A stretch of DNA of 64,000 bases, taken from contig NZ_AEEA01000058.1 of assembly GCF_000297095.1 (NCBI RefSeq), forward strand, positions 84,792-148,791, written 5' to 3'. The notes beneath the pieces were generated by a model. That model was given only the letters and a program-made list of their open reading frames with translations, did not search any database and was not told the origin of the DNA. The position numbers and the translations under genes were made by a program. Below, one piece after another: positions 54,701 to 63,783 of this stretch; position 1 is the first letter of the stretch, and each line of letters opens with the position of its first letter. This DNA comes from Treponema primitia ZAS-1 (GTDB lineage: Bacteria; Spirochaetota; Spirochaetia; Treponematales; Breznakiellaceae).

Positions 54701-56353
54701 GCCTTGCAGCAGTTTCACAAAGGGATCTATCTCCGCCCGTACCCGCTTGAGGAAGCCCAGATTACTTAACCCGGGTCGTCTGCCCTCCGCGCCGGCGCAG
54801 TCCGGAAAGTGGGCCCAGAGATAGCCGCACTTGTCCAGGAGCGTTTCTAAGTGCTGCGGGGAAGCGGTAATTTCTCCCGTAAGGATACTGCGGAGCTGTA
54901 CCAGGGATGCCAATTCTTCCCGGACAAAGGCGGTTACCGCTTCTGTTGTAATTCCAATAGCGCCTGTTGTATTTGCCCTATTTCCGTTTCCGGTATTTTG
55001 GACTTCCCCGGCGGCTAATAGGGCATAGGCCTTTTCCGGGCTAAGGGTTTGGAGCCCCAAGGGAAGTCCCGAACCGGCTATGTCCCGGATTCTGTTGTTT
55101 CCGGCAAATTCCCGCTGAAAGAGATCCCGGTAGGTCTTCATTGCCTGGTTAGACCGGATGGGATCGCCGGTTTTTGAAGGGGTAACGAAGCAGCCCTTAC
55201 GGAACGCCGCCGCCGGATCGACGAGGCTGAAAAAACGGGTCTGTCGTCTGAGCCGTTCAAGATGAGCCGGGGAGGATCGGGTGTGGGATTGGTCCAGGGT
55301 AAAGGAAAAATCAATGCCCGCCAGGATTATCGGACCCGTGGAAAGACGGCAGGCAATGGCTGTGGCGCTGAGTCCCACGGAGCCCAGGGGGGGCAGGGTT
55401 TCCGGAAGGAGACCCGCCGTTTTAAGCCGGTCGAAGAGGCTGAGCCTGGTCCAGGGTGTAAAAAAGAGATGGGGTTGCCCGCCAAGAATTTCTCCCGTGG
55501 CGGGGAGCGCGGAAAGGTCCATGGCGACCGGAACTTCCCAGGGAAAGAGGCCGATAAAATCCCGGAGGTTCCAGTGCTGGCTTTCCAGGGCAACCACCAG
55601 ATCCGGCCTGATCCCCCGCTCAAAGAGGGGGGAAAGAGCGGTATCCACACAGATTATCCTGAAGGGCCGGCGGGCGCCCTGTGAAAGATCTCCGAAGACG
55701 GCGGAAAGCCCATCCAAAACGCCATCCAGAGAAGGGCCGGCGCCCAGGACCAGGACCGGCGGGGCGCCAAAATTGAGGGCCGCCATTGGGGGCGAGCGGG
55801 GAAGCAGGACCAGGTTCCGCAGGGCGTTCCGGGCGTATCGGCGGCCCAGTTTTACCAGGGTCATGGCGTTGCCCCAATCCACGGCGATATCCCGCCGAAG
55901 CGCGTCCGCCAGACGGTCGTAGATCTCCGGGTGTAGCTGCCAGCCGCCGCTTAGGCGCAGCTGTTCCACCCGGCGGAAACTGCGGCCCCCCCAGGTTTCC
56001 CGGACAAAGGTACAGAGCAGAGCCGGATCACCGATCTGTACCAGGCGGAACCGGGGGGTTTTCAGTATGGATTCGTCGATCCGCTCCATGGACAGGGCCA
56101 TCAGTTTTTCATCGATCTCCACGCAGAGGACCGCAGAATCGGGACGTATCTTTTCAAGAAGAAGCTTGAGACCGTAACCGAAAAGGGGGGAAGGACAAAA
56201 GTAGAGAGTACCTTGAGCAGAGCCTGTCCCAAGGGCCTCCACGGTTCTATCCGCCAATGCAATGGGGTCCATGGTCGAGAGAAGGGTCTTACCTTTATAG
56301 GAAACAGAAAAACCCCGGCGAGATGCAAACTCCCGGGGCGTTTCATCAATCAT
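54695..56353 (-). CDS. DUF115 / MptE-like protein (motility accessory factor type)
   Basis: A 552-residue protein. The central domain from about residue 200 has the DUF115 (6-hydroxymethylpterin diphosphokinase MptE-like) signature: PPVLVLGAGPSLDGVLDGL near residue 200-218, IICVDTALSPLFERGIRPDLVVALESQ, and GSVGLSATAIACRLSTGPIILAGIDFSF. In bacteria this family includes Maf proteins that transfer nonulosonic acids to flagellin; in archaea it acts in pterin synthesis. The C-terminal helical tail fits Maf. In a spirochaete, sugar transfer is more likely than pterin work, but no flagellar gene is adjacent. It lies 2 bp after the SurA/PpiD-like gene. Confidence 0.8.
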   Translation of the reverse strand: MIDETPREFASRRGFSVSYKGKTLLSTMDPIALADRTVEALGTGSAQGTLYFCPSPLFGYGLKLLLEKIRPDSAVLCVEIDEKLMALSMERIDESILKTPRFRLVQIGDPALLCTFVRETWGGRSFRRVEQLRLSGGWQLHPEIYDRLADALRRDIAVDWGNAMTLVKLGRRYARNALRNLVLLPRSPPMAALNFGAPPVLVLGAGPSLDGVLDGLSAVFGDLSQGARRPFRIICVDTALSPLFERGIRPDLVVALESQHWNLRDFIGLFPWEVPVAMDLSALPATGEILGGQPHLFFTPWTRLSLFDRLKTAGLLPETLPPLGSVGLSATAIACRLSTGPIILAGIDFSFTLDQSHTRSSPAHLERLRRQTRFFSLVDPAAAFRKGCFVTPSKTGDPIRSNQAMKTYRDLFQREFAGNNRIRDIAGSGLPLGLQTLSPEKAYALLAAGEVQNTGNGNRANTTGAIGITTEAVTAFVREELASLVQLRSILTGEITASPQHLETLLDKCGYLWAHFPDCAGAEGRRPGLSNLGFLKRVRAEIDPFVKLLQGL

Positions 56354-56355
56354 AG

Positions 56356-57894
56356 CTAATTAAATGAAAAGAGATACTGCAGGAATGTTGCGACGAATTT
56401 ATCATCCAGTCTTTCACTATGGAGGAAATGGGAACGCAGGCTTGTTTCAGCGTTGCTGCTGACAAAGGTCGAATAGAAGGTATTAATCTCCTCGGTATCC
56501 GCCGTTTCCTTTATTGTTTCTTCCCGGGGATATAAAACCAGTACGTTGTCCCCCACAACCAGGGGTTCCGAGGGAGTTTCCAGGGGAGTATAGAAGGCGA
56601 TCCGCCAAAATTTTTCGTCGGATTCCGCGGGTATCAGCTCCGAAATCGACTGGGCCGAAAGGGTGGTAAAAAGGTTTTCCATGCTTACCCCGCCGTAATT
56701 CAGGGGCAGAGGACCAAAATCGCGCTTCTGTACACCCTGCTCTTCCACTGCGGCGTCAAAACCGCTTTCCCCGGCGGCAGCGGTAAAGAGGCTGGCCTGA
56801 TCGAAGAGCCAATTTTCTATCCGTCCACGCTCAAAGGAGCGCATATAGGATCGGACCTTGTCAATGTTTGCCGTATCCACGGTATCCAGGGGACGGACCG
56901 CTTCCTCAGCCCGGAAAAAAGCCCATCCCGAAGGGACCTTGACCACGGGGCTGTAATCGCCGGGAAGGGCACTTATTACGGTCTCCCGCTCCTGGCTATC
57001 CGGCACATCACTGGTCAATTCAAAGGCCATACGAACCCCCATTTCCCCGCCCCGGTCCGCATAACTATCCGCCGATAGTTCCCGGGCGGCTTCTTCAAAG
57101 GTTTTAGTCCCCTCTTTGATAGAATCCAGAACCTGCCGGGCTTCCCGCTCACTGGAATTGATGGTTATCCGGGACAGGTGGGTTATCCTGAACAGATCCG
57201 GTTCAGAAAGGGCATAATTAATGACCTCTTCGTTGGGGTAGCTGTCCAGGGGAAAAACCGCCATGCCGAAACTCCGTACCCGGGCCGTCATATTCCCGAC
57301 AAAAGCCCCTTCGCCGGAGGGTATTCTAAGGCCCATAACATCATTCAGGTAATGCTGCTTGGCGATGGACTCCTGTACTTCCCGCCACAGGTCCAGCCGG
57401 GAGATTTTGTCCATCTGCCGGTACCGGGCTACGGAAAACCGGCCGTTTTCCTGAAACTGGGGCAGCTGTGCAACTTCCCGGTCCACCACCGCCTCCGGCG
57501 CTACATAGCCCGCCTGTTTCATCTCCTGAAGCATGGCGATATGGAGCACCGTTTCTTCAAAGGCCTGACGCCAGACCATTTGGTTTATGGTCTGGGCATT
57601 AGATTCGTTGAGGTAATTCTGATACCACCGGGCGATATTTCCCTGCATGGTGGCGAAATAATTGCCCGGTACATAACTTATGGGAATCTTGTCGTAGGAA
57701 CCAAAGTTGAGATCCACCGATCGTCCGCCTGCCTCGGGGACTATAGCGGGTACCACCACAAAGGCGACGATAACAATGATCAGAACGACGATAGTCCCGA
57801 TAAAAACAAAGGGATTTGCCTTAAACCGGCGGATCCATTCCCCCTTGGTAGAATTATCTTCATGGACAAGCTGTTTTTTTTGCCTGGGAGCCAT
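56356..57894 (-). CDS. SurA/PpiD-like membrane-anchored periplasmic chaperone
   Basis: A 512-residue protein: a cytoplasmic basic start, one membrane anchor at about 30-52 (FVFIGTIVVLIIVIVAFVVVPAIV), a SurA-N-like helical chaperone region at about 90-215 (QMVWRQAFEETVLHIAMLQEMKQAGYVAPEAVVDREVAQLPQFQ...). A parvulin-like segment follows near 250-330 (REARQVLDSIKEGTKTFEEAARELSADSYADRGGEMG...PGDYSPVVKVPSGWAFFRAEE), then an alpha-helical C-terminus. It should help exported proteins fold in the periplasm. Its operon partner downstream is the DUF115 protein. Confidence 0.85.
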   Translation of the reverse strand: MAPRQKKQLVHEDNSTKGEWIRRFKANPFVFIGTIVVLIIVIVAFVVVPAIVPEAGGRSVDLNFGSYDKIPISYVPGNYFATMQGNIARWYQNYLNESNAQTINQMVWRQAFEETVLHIAMLQEMKQAGYVAPEAVVDREVAQLPQFQENGRFSVARYRQMDKISRLDLWREVQESIAKQHYLNDVMGLRIPSGEGAFVGNMTARVRSFGMAVFPLDSYPNEEVINYALSEPDLFRITHLSRITINSSEREARQVLDSIKEGTKTFEEAARELSADSYADRGGEMGVRMAFELTSDVPDSQERETVISALPGDYSPVVKVPSGWAFFRAEEAVRPLDTVDTANIDKVRSYMRSFERGRIENWLFDQASLFTAAAGESGFDAAVEEQGVQKRDFGPLPLNYGGVSMENLFTTLSAQSISELIPAESDEKFWRIAFYTPLETPSEPLVVGDNVLVLYPREETIKETADTEEINTFYSTFVSSNAETSLRSHFLHSERLDDKFVATFLQYLFSFN

Positions 57895-58002
57895 AACGGT
57901 TAAACCTCTTATATTGAACGCTGAATTTAGACAGTGTTAAACCCTATCATCTTATGCGGTAACCGTCAATTGGGTGGCTTTACCGTATTATTAAGATTCA
58001 AT

Positions 58003-58092
58003 AACCACAAAGGACAGAAAGGGGAATTAAAGGGGATAAGAAGTTTAGCTCCGGGGCCGTCCTCTTCGTCTTCCTCCATTTCCTTTGTGCCC
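58003..58092. repeat. Palindrome-like repeat related to the AACCACAAAGG family
   Basis: Left arm AACCACAAAGGACAGAAAGG starts at 58003; the right end (TTTCCTTTGTGCCC, 58079-58092) is its approximate inverse (GGGCACAAAGGAAA on the other strand). The middle is purine- then pyrimidine-rich. The 356-bp gap between 57895 and 58250 holds this element, a shorter degenerate piece near 58150 (CTGTGGTTTCTC) and the AAGGAAGG ribosome-binding site of the next gene. No other feature was recognised in the gap. Confidence 0.55.
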
Positions 58093-58250
58093 TGAAAACA
58101 TCACTATAATGGGCAATGAGAAATTTAACCACCAACTACATGCGTCATTTTCTGTGGTTTCTCTTCCTTATCCTTTTAGTCCGTGTGGCCCGAGCAGGTG
58201 TAGCATTGGATAGGCGTCTTAGGCTATTCTTCCCGTAAGGAAGGTTTGAT

Positions 58251-59480
58251 ATGGCGGAAAGCAAGGGCACAGTTTCTGTAACGCGGGTTGCCGAATGGGG
58301 CAAACGGGACGCAACAGTTCTGGAAAATGGACACTCCCGTATCCTGGTGGATGATCAAGGGGGAGTGGTTCCCGAATTTTCGTACCACGGGGAAAATCAG
58401 GCAATTAACGCCCATTGGGTTCCCTGGTTCCGGAGCAATCCGGGGAGGGATGGCCTGGTGAACAATATTGCCGGTAATTTTCCCTGCCTGCCAAATTTCG
58501 GCCCGGACCACACCGTTGATGGGGTGGCCCTGCCTGCCCATGGCTGGACCGCCAATGAAACCTGGCGCTTCGTGAACAGCGGCATTGATGCCGAATCCGG
58601 CGCCGCCTGGGCGTATTCTACCCTGGAAAGCCCGGACCCAAAGATGCCCCTGTCCTTTAAAAAAATTGACGCTCTTTTTCCTGCAGAGGCGGTTCATTAC
58701 ACCGCTATCCGGGTTATAAACCGGGGAGACCGGGATCTCGAAATTGCCGCTGCCTGGCATAATACCGTGGGCGCCCCGTTCCTCCAGGCGGGCTGCCGTC
58801 TCAGCGGCGCCGCCGACCGGTGGGCCACGGCGCCCGCAGGCGGGGAGTTTGACGCCACTACCCGGCTTGCCTTGGGGAAGGAATTCCCCTCACTGGATAA
58901 GGCCCCGCTGGCCAAGGGCGGTACAGCGGATATTTCCCTGGTTCCCAGCCCCCTGGGGTATACGGATTTTACCGCCGGGGTCATCCCCGCCACGGCGAAG
59001 CTCGGCTGGTCCGCCCTGGTGAACCCGGCGCTCAAGTTGGCCTATATTTGCTTTTTTACCGGTCAGGCAGCCGCCGGACCGGAGGATATTATCCTTCGCT
59101 TTAATGAACTCTGGATGCAATACGGCGGACGCCGCTTTACCCCCTGGGCCGCCTATGAGGGCGGCACGGATCAGACCTATTGTCTTGGTACGGAAAATGC
59201 GATTAGCGCCTACGCCAATGGCCTTGAATACTCCCGCAAAGTAAAAACCCTGCTAGGCGCGCCCACTACGGTGATCATCCCCGCCCGGAGCGAACGGGTT
59301 CTCCGCTACGGCACTCTCTTTGCCCCCTATGAATCCGCTTTGGACGAAGGTATACGGACCATTGAACCGGGGGCTTCCAAATTGGTTTGCGCAGGAAGCA
59401 AAGGAACTTGGTCCTTCAACGCAGACCCGGGCTTCGGCGCCCTGAAAAAGCTGGAAACGAAAACTGCGTCCCTGGGCTAA
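58251..59480 (+). CDS. Aldose-1-epimerase-like (galactose mutarotase superfamily) protein
   Basis: A 409-residue cytoplasmic protein without a signal peptide, preceded by AAGGAAGG. Beta-rich throughout, with mutarotase-like landmarks: LVDDQGGVVPEFSY near the start, GLVNNIAGNFPCLPNFGP and LPAHGWTANETWRF (a conserved His in P-x-H-G). In the middle, VHYTAIRVINRGDRDLEIAAAWHNTVGAPFL resembles the hydrophobic core strand and catalytic region of the superfamily. It is longer than GalM (about 340 residues). It is 25 bp upstream of purL and likely co-transcribed. Substrate unknown; a sugar or sugar-phosphate is probable. Confidence 0.75.
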   Translation: MAESKGTVSVTRVAEWGKRDATVLENGHSRILVDDQGGVVPEFSYHGENQAINAHWVPWFRSNPGRDGLVNNIAGNFPCLPNFGPDHTVDGVALPAHGWTANETWRFVNSGIDAESGAAWAYSTLESPDPKMPLSFKKIDALFPAEAVHYTAIRVINRGDRDLEIAAAWHNTVGAPFLQAGCRLSGAADRWATAPAGGEFDATTRLALGKEFPSLDKAPLAKGGTADISLVPSPLGYTDFTAGVIPATAKLGWSALVNPALKLAYICFFTGQAAAGPEDIILRFNELWMQYGGRRFTPWAAYEGGTDQTYCLGTENAISAYANGLEYSRKVKTLLGAPTTVIIPARSERVLRYGTLFAPYESALDEGIRTIEPGASKLVCAGSKGTWSFNADPGFGALKKLETKTASLG

Positions 59481-59505
59481 AATAGATCCGTATTGAGGAG
59501 CGTTC

Positions 59506-62500
59506 ATGCCGAATAATGGAGATACCCTCATCAGACGGGTGTTTGTTGAAAAAAAAGAAGGGTTTGATATTGAGGCCCGGCGTTTGCAGTCGGATATCGC
59601 CGGTTTTCTGGGCGTCCAGTACCCCGAATTGGCGGGACTGCGGCGGATCCGGCTATTGCAGCGTTACGATGCTGCCAGGCTCAGCGCCGAACAGTTCGAA
59701 TTGGCGGTGAACCTGGTCTTTTCCGAACCCCAGTGCGATACGGTGTTCTACGGCGAAGATGTTCCGGCGAAGGGAAGCGCGGTTTTTGGGATTGAGTATG
59801 TACCCGGCCAATACAACCAGCGTTCCGATTCGGCGGAACAGTGTGTAGAACTGGCGGTGGGGATTAGGCCGGTGGTGCGGACCGCCCGTATTTTCATCCT
59901 TGAGGCCGGGGAACACGCCATCAGCGATACCGCCCTGGAAGCGGTTAAGCGATACCTGATCAACCCCGTGGATTCCCGGGAAGCCGCCCTGGAACTGCCC
60001 CAGAGCCTGGAGGATGCCGGAGTGGAAGGCGGAGACGTGCCGGTTCTTACGGGCTTTTCCACCGCCGCCGAACCAGCCCTGGCGGATCTTGCCAAACAAT
60101 ACGGCCTTGCAATGTCCGCGGAGGATCTCCTTTTTTGCCGGGACTACTTCCGCAGCATAGGCAGGGACCCCAGCCTGGCGGAAGTACGGGTCCTGGATAC
60201 GTACTGGTCCGACCATTGCCGTCATACCACCTTTACCACCGCCCTGGAAGATATCCGCATTGATGACGCCGCATCCTCCGCTCCGGCCCTGAAACGAGCC
60301 CTTGCCCTCTACGAGGAAGCCCGCCGGGAAGTCTACGGCGAGGGGGCGAAAAATCGGAAACGGACCCTGATGGATCTGGCTACCATCGGAACCAAGGTCC
60401 TGAAAAAGCGGGGCCTTCTGGGGGATCTGGACGAATCCAAGGAGATCAACGCCTGTTCCATCCGGGTCAAAGCTGAATTTAGCGGTGCGGCCGGAGAAAA
60501 AAGTTCCGAGCCCTGGCTCTTCCTCTTTAAGAACGAAACCCATAACCATCCCACGGAAATAGAACCCTTCGGCGGCGCCGCCACCTGTCTTGGCGGGGCC
60601 ATCCGGGATCCCCTTTCCGGCCGGGCCTACGTGTACCAGGCCATGCGGGTAAGCGGGGGTGCAGATCCCCGGAGCAGTCTCTCGGAAACCCTGCCGGGGA
60701 AACTCCCCCAATTGAAAATCGCCCGGGAAGCCTCGGCGGGCTACTCCTCCTACGGTAACCAGATAGGACTGGCCACGGGGCAGGTATCGGAATTCTACCA
60801 CCCCGGCTTCCTCGCCAAGCGTATGGAACTGGGCGCAGTTGCCGGGGCGGTTCCCGAAGCCTGGGTACGCCGGGAGGAACCCACCGCCGGGGATCTAGTG
60901 ATCCTGGTGGGCGGTAAGACCGGCCGGGACGGCATAGGCGGCGCCACCGGTTCCTCCAAGGTGCATACCGGCGAGTCGGTGGAAAGCGCCGGCGCGGAGG
61001 TTCAGAAGGGGAACGCCGTGGAGGAGCGGAAACTCCAGCGCCTCTTCCGCAACCCCAATGTCACCGCCCTGATCAAACGCTGCAATGACTTTGGCGCCGG
61101 CGGAGTGGCGGTGGCGGTGGGGGAACTGGCCGCCGGCCTGGACATCAACCTTGACCGGGCGCCTAAGAAGTACGCCGGTCTGGACGGTATAGAATTGGCC
61201 ATCTCCGAATCCCAGGAACGGATGGCCCTGGTGGTTGCCGCTAAAGACGCCGACAGGCTGATCGAATACGCCGCAGCGGAAAACCTGGACGCCGTGGTCA
61301 TCGCTGTCATCACCGCAGGTGATGATGAGGACGAATCGGCCTTTACCCCGGCGGCGTCCGATACGGGTCCCCGGCTCAGGATGAGTTGGCGGGGAAAAAC
61401 CATCGTTGATATTTCCCGGCGCTTCCTCAACTCCAACGGCGCTCCCCGTTCGGCCAAGGCGCTGATTGAAACCCGCCGGAATGGAACTCCGCTGCAGGAA
61501 CCGGCAGAGAGCCTGCTGGACAGCCTGGAGCGGGAACTGGGTTCCCTCCGTACCGGCAGCCGCCGGGGCCTGCAGGAACGGTTCGACGGTTCTATCGGGG
61601 CGGCCTCGGCGCTCTACCCCTGGGGCGGGGCAGAACAGGGTACCCCGGAGTGCGGTATGGCGGCGCTGCTCCCCTCGCCGGACAAGGAGAGCCTCACCGC
61701 CGGCCTCATGAGCTTTGGTTACGATCCGGATCTGGCCCTGTGCAGCCCCTACGAAGGGGCAAAGGGGGCAATCCGGGAAGCCCTGGCCAAATACGCCTGC
61801 CTGGGGGGCAATCCATGGACTGCCCGGCTTTCCCTTCAGGAGTACTTTGAACGGATGGATGCGCCTGAATCCTGGGGCAAAGTCCTGGGAGCCCTGCTGG
61901 GCGCTTTGGAGGCTGAACTGGCCCTGGGTGTTCCCGCCATAGGCGGCAAGGATTCCATGTCCGGCAGCTATAGGGACGACGCCAACCATATTGACTTGGC
62001 GGTCCCCCCTACCCTGGTCGCCTTTGCCGCCGGAACTGCCCCGGCCTCCGCTGTCCGTTCCGGCGCCCTGAGCGGTAAGCCCGGCAACGCCGTGATCCTC
62101 CTGTATCAAACAGGGGAATGGGATGTGTTCAAGGCCAACATGAACGCCCTGGCAGCCCTTTCCGCCAAGGGTCTGGTCTGCGCCGCCTATCCCGTGGGGC
62201 CCGGCGGAGTAAGCGCCGCCCTGGCCCTCATGGCCTTTGGAAATATGGTCGGCCTTGAGGTGAACGCCGCGGCTCTATCCCTGGTATCCCCGGGCCTGCA
62301 TCAGGGTTCGGTACTGGTAGAAATCACCGACGCCACCCTGGGCGAAGCCACAGTATTACTGTGGGGAATCTCCGTGGACGGAACCGCGCCCTGCTGGGCA
62401 ATAGCGGCCCATACCGTGCCGGAACCGGTCTTCCGGTGGGCGGATCCAAGTGGGAGACCCTGCCGGGACACCTGCGGCCGCATAGCCCAAAAGGATCCGT

Positions 62501-63564
62501 CCGTCGAAAATTCTGCTGAGAAGTCTGCCGAAAAATCCCTGGCGATACTGCGCCGGGTCTACGAGCGTACCCTGGCCCAGGTGTTCCCCCAAACCTCCTC
62601 GGGCGCTACGGTTGCCGACCCCCCGGCCTCGCCTGCCGGTTCCATACCTGCAAGTGACGAGGCCCTGGAAGCGGCTATCCAAGGCGGGAAAGCTTCCGCC
62701 GGACAGCCGGGCAAAGCAGATCAAGGGCACAGAAAAAGCGCTGCCGGGAAGGCGGCCGAAACCGCCCGGCCCCTGGTTGTACTGCCCGTATTCCCCGGGA
62801 CGAATTGTGAGTGGGATATGGAGCGGGCCTTCCGCAAAGCCGGAGCGCGAACCAGGCTGGTTATTTTCAGGAATCGGAATTCGGAGGACATCCTGGAATC
62901 CAGGCGGGAACTGGCGGCTGCCATAGGGGAAGCCCAGATCGTGGCCATCTCCGGAGGCTTCAGCGCCGGGGACGAACCTGACGGATCGGGAAAGTTTATC
63001 GCCAACGTATTCCGTTCCCCCGCCATTGCGGAGGAGTTAACAACACTGCTGGAAAAGCGGGACGGCCTGATCCTGGGTATCTGCAACGGCTTCCAGGCGC
63101 TGATCAAGCTGGGACTGGTCCCCTACGGCAAATATCTGGATGCGGAAAGCTCCATGCCCACCCTGAGCTTCAACCGCATAGGCCGTCATGTTTCCCGTAT
63201 GGTCCGCACTAAAATTATTTCCAACACATCCCCCTGGTGCGTCCTGGAAGAGCCGGGAACCATCCACATCCTCCCCGTAAGCCACGGCGAAGGCCGCATC
63301 GTTATTCGAGAAGAAGAAGGCAGGGCGCTCTTCGCCAAAGGCCAGGTCCCCTTCTGCTACACCGACGAGCGGGGGAATCCTACCATGGCCGAACCGGACA
63401 ACCCCAACGGTTCGGATTTCGCCATCGAAGGACTCACCAGTCCTGATGGCAGGATCCTTGGTAAGATGGCCCACTCGGAACGCTGCGGAGAGTATGTGCA
63501 TATCAATATACCGGGAAATAAGTACCAGAGGATTTTCGAAGCCGGCGTGCGATACTTCGGTTAA
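59506..63564 (+). CDS. purL: Phosphoribosylformylglycinamidine synthase PurL (large single-chain type)
   Basis: A 1,352-residue enzyme making FGAM from FGAR, glutamine and ATP in de novo purine synthesis. An N-terminal PurS-like region is followed by two AIR-synthase-like halves. The motifs SDHCRHTTF (about 235), LFKNETHNHPTEIEPFGGAATCLGG (about 340), and RCNDFGAGGVAVAVGEL (about 525) are clear. The C-terminal glutamine amidotransferase has catalytic Cys1193 in LGICNGFQAL and His1260 in SHGEGR. Between synthase and amidotransferase a low-complexity linker of about 60 residues (ENSAEKSAEKS ... ASAGQPGKADQGHRKSAAGKAAE) is unusual. The ATG has GAGGAG upstream (TTGAGGAGCGTTC). Confidence 0.96.
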   Translation: MPNNGDTLIRRVFVEKKEGFDIEARRLQSDIAGFLGVQYPELAGLRRIRLLQRYDAARLSAEQFELAVNLVFSEPQCDTVFYGEDVPAKGSAVFGIEYVPGQYNQRSDSAEQCVELAVGIRPVVRTARIFILEAGEHAISDTALEAVKRYLINPVDSREAALELPQSLEDAGVEGGDVPVLTGFSTAAEPALADLAKQYGLAMSAEDLLFCRDYFRSIGRDPSLAEVRVLDTYWSDHCRHTTFTTALEDIRIDDAASSAPALKRALALYEEARREVYGEGAKNRKRTLMDLATIGTKVLKKRGLLGDLDESKEINACSIRVKAEFSGAAGEKSSEPWLFLFKNETHNHPTEIEPFGGAATCLGGAIRDPLSGRAYVYQAMRVSGGADPRSSLSETLPGKLPQLKIAREASAGYSSYGNQIGLATGQVSEFYHPGFLAKRMELGAVAGAVPEAWVRREEPTAGDLVILVGGKTGRDGIGGATGSSKVHTGESVESAGAEVQKGNAVEERKLQRLFRNPNVTALIKRCNDFGAGGVAVAVGELAAGLDINLDRAPKKYAGLDGIELAISESQERMALVVAAKDADRLIEYAAAENLDAVVIAVITAGDDEDESAFTPAASDTGPRLRMSWRGKTIVDISRRFLNSNGAPRSAKALIETRRNGTPLQEPAESLLDSLERELGSLRTGSRRGLQERFDGSIGAASALYPWGGAEQGTPECGMAALLPSPDKESLTAGLMSFGYDPDLALCSPYEGAKGAIREALAKYACLGGNPWTARLSLQEYFERMDAPESWGKVLGALLGALEAELALGVPAIGGKDSMSGSYRDDANHIDLAVPPTLVAFAAGTAPASAVRSGALSGKPGNAVILLYQTGEWDVFKANMNALAALSAKGLVCAAYPVGPGGVSAALALMAFGNMVGLEVNAAALSLVSPGLHQGSVLVEITDATLGEATVLLWGISVDGTAPCWAIAAHTVPEPVFRWADPSGRPCRDTCGRIAQKDPSVENSAEKSAEKSLAILRRVYERTLAQVFPQTSSGATVADPPASPAGSIPASDEALEAAIQGGKASAGQPGKADQGHRKSAAGKAAETARPLVVLPVFPGTNCEWDMERAFRKAGARTRLVIFRNRNSEDILESRRELAAAIGEAQIVAISGGFSAGDEPDGSGKFIANVFRSPAIAEELTTLLEKRDGLILGICNGFQALIKLGLVPYGKYLDAESSMPTLSFNRIGRHVSRMVRTKIISNTSPWCVLEEPGTIHILPVSHGEGRIVIREEEGRALFAKGQVPFCYTDERGNPTMAEPDNPNGSDFAIEGLTSPDGRILGKMAHSERCGEYVHINIPGNKYQRIFEAGVRYFG

Positions 63565-63681
63565 TATTTCTGCATTACGCTTTTTTATTTCGTGACAGAC
63601 AATGAAGAACCCCGCCGCAAGCAGCGAAGTATGTACCCCACGGACGGAATCATCTTGATATGCAACATATTTATATAGACA

Positions 63682-63730
63682 AAACATACGGCAGGGTCTG
63701 TTGCATAGCAACTGTCCCTGTCGTATGTTT
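63682..63730. terminator. Long hairpin between purL and the right-edge gene
   Basis: Outer arms AAACATACGGCAGGG and its near-perfect inverse CCCTGTCGTATGTTT enclose an inner hairpin TTGC-ATA-GCAA. It lies in the convergent gap 63565-63783 downstream of both purL and the minus-strand gene at the edge. T-rich sequence follows on the minus strand (TTTTGTCTATATAAA). A two-way terminator is likely. Confidence 0.65.
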
Positions 63731-63783
63731 GTTAATGTTCAAAAGCGCCAGACCCATTTGCGCTCACAATATGTTTACGTAAT

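Noticed and set aside
59653..62109. Long minus-strand frames opposite purL (382 and 404 codons)
   Set aside because: Antisense shadows in GC-rich DNA of an intact purL; no family motif and no promoter.
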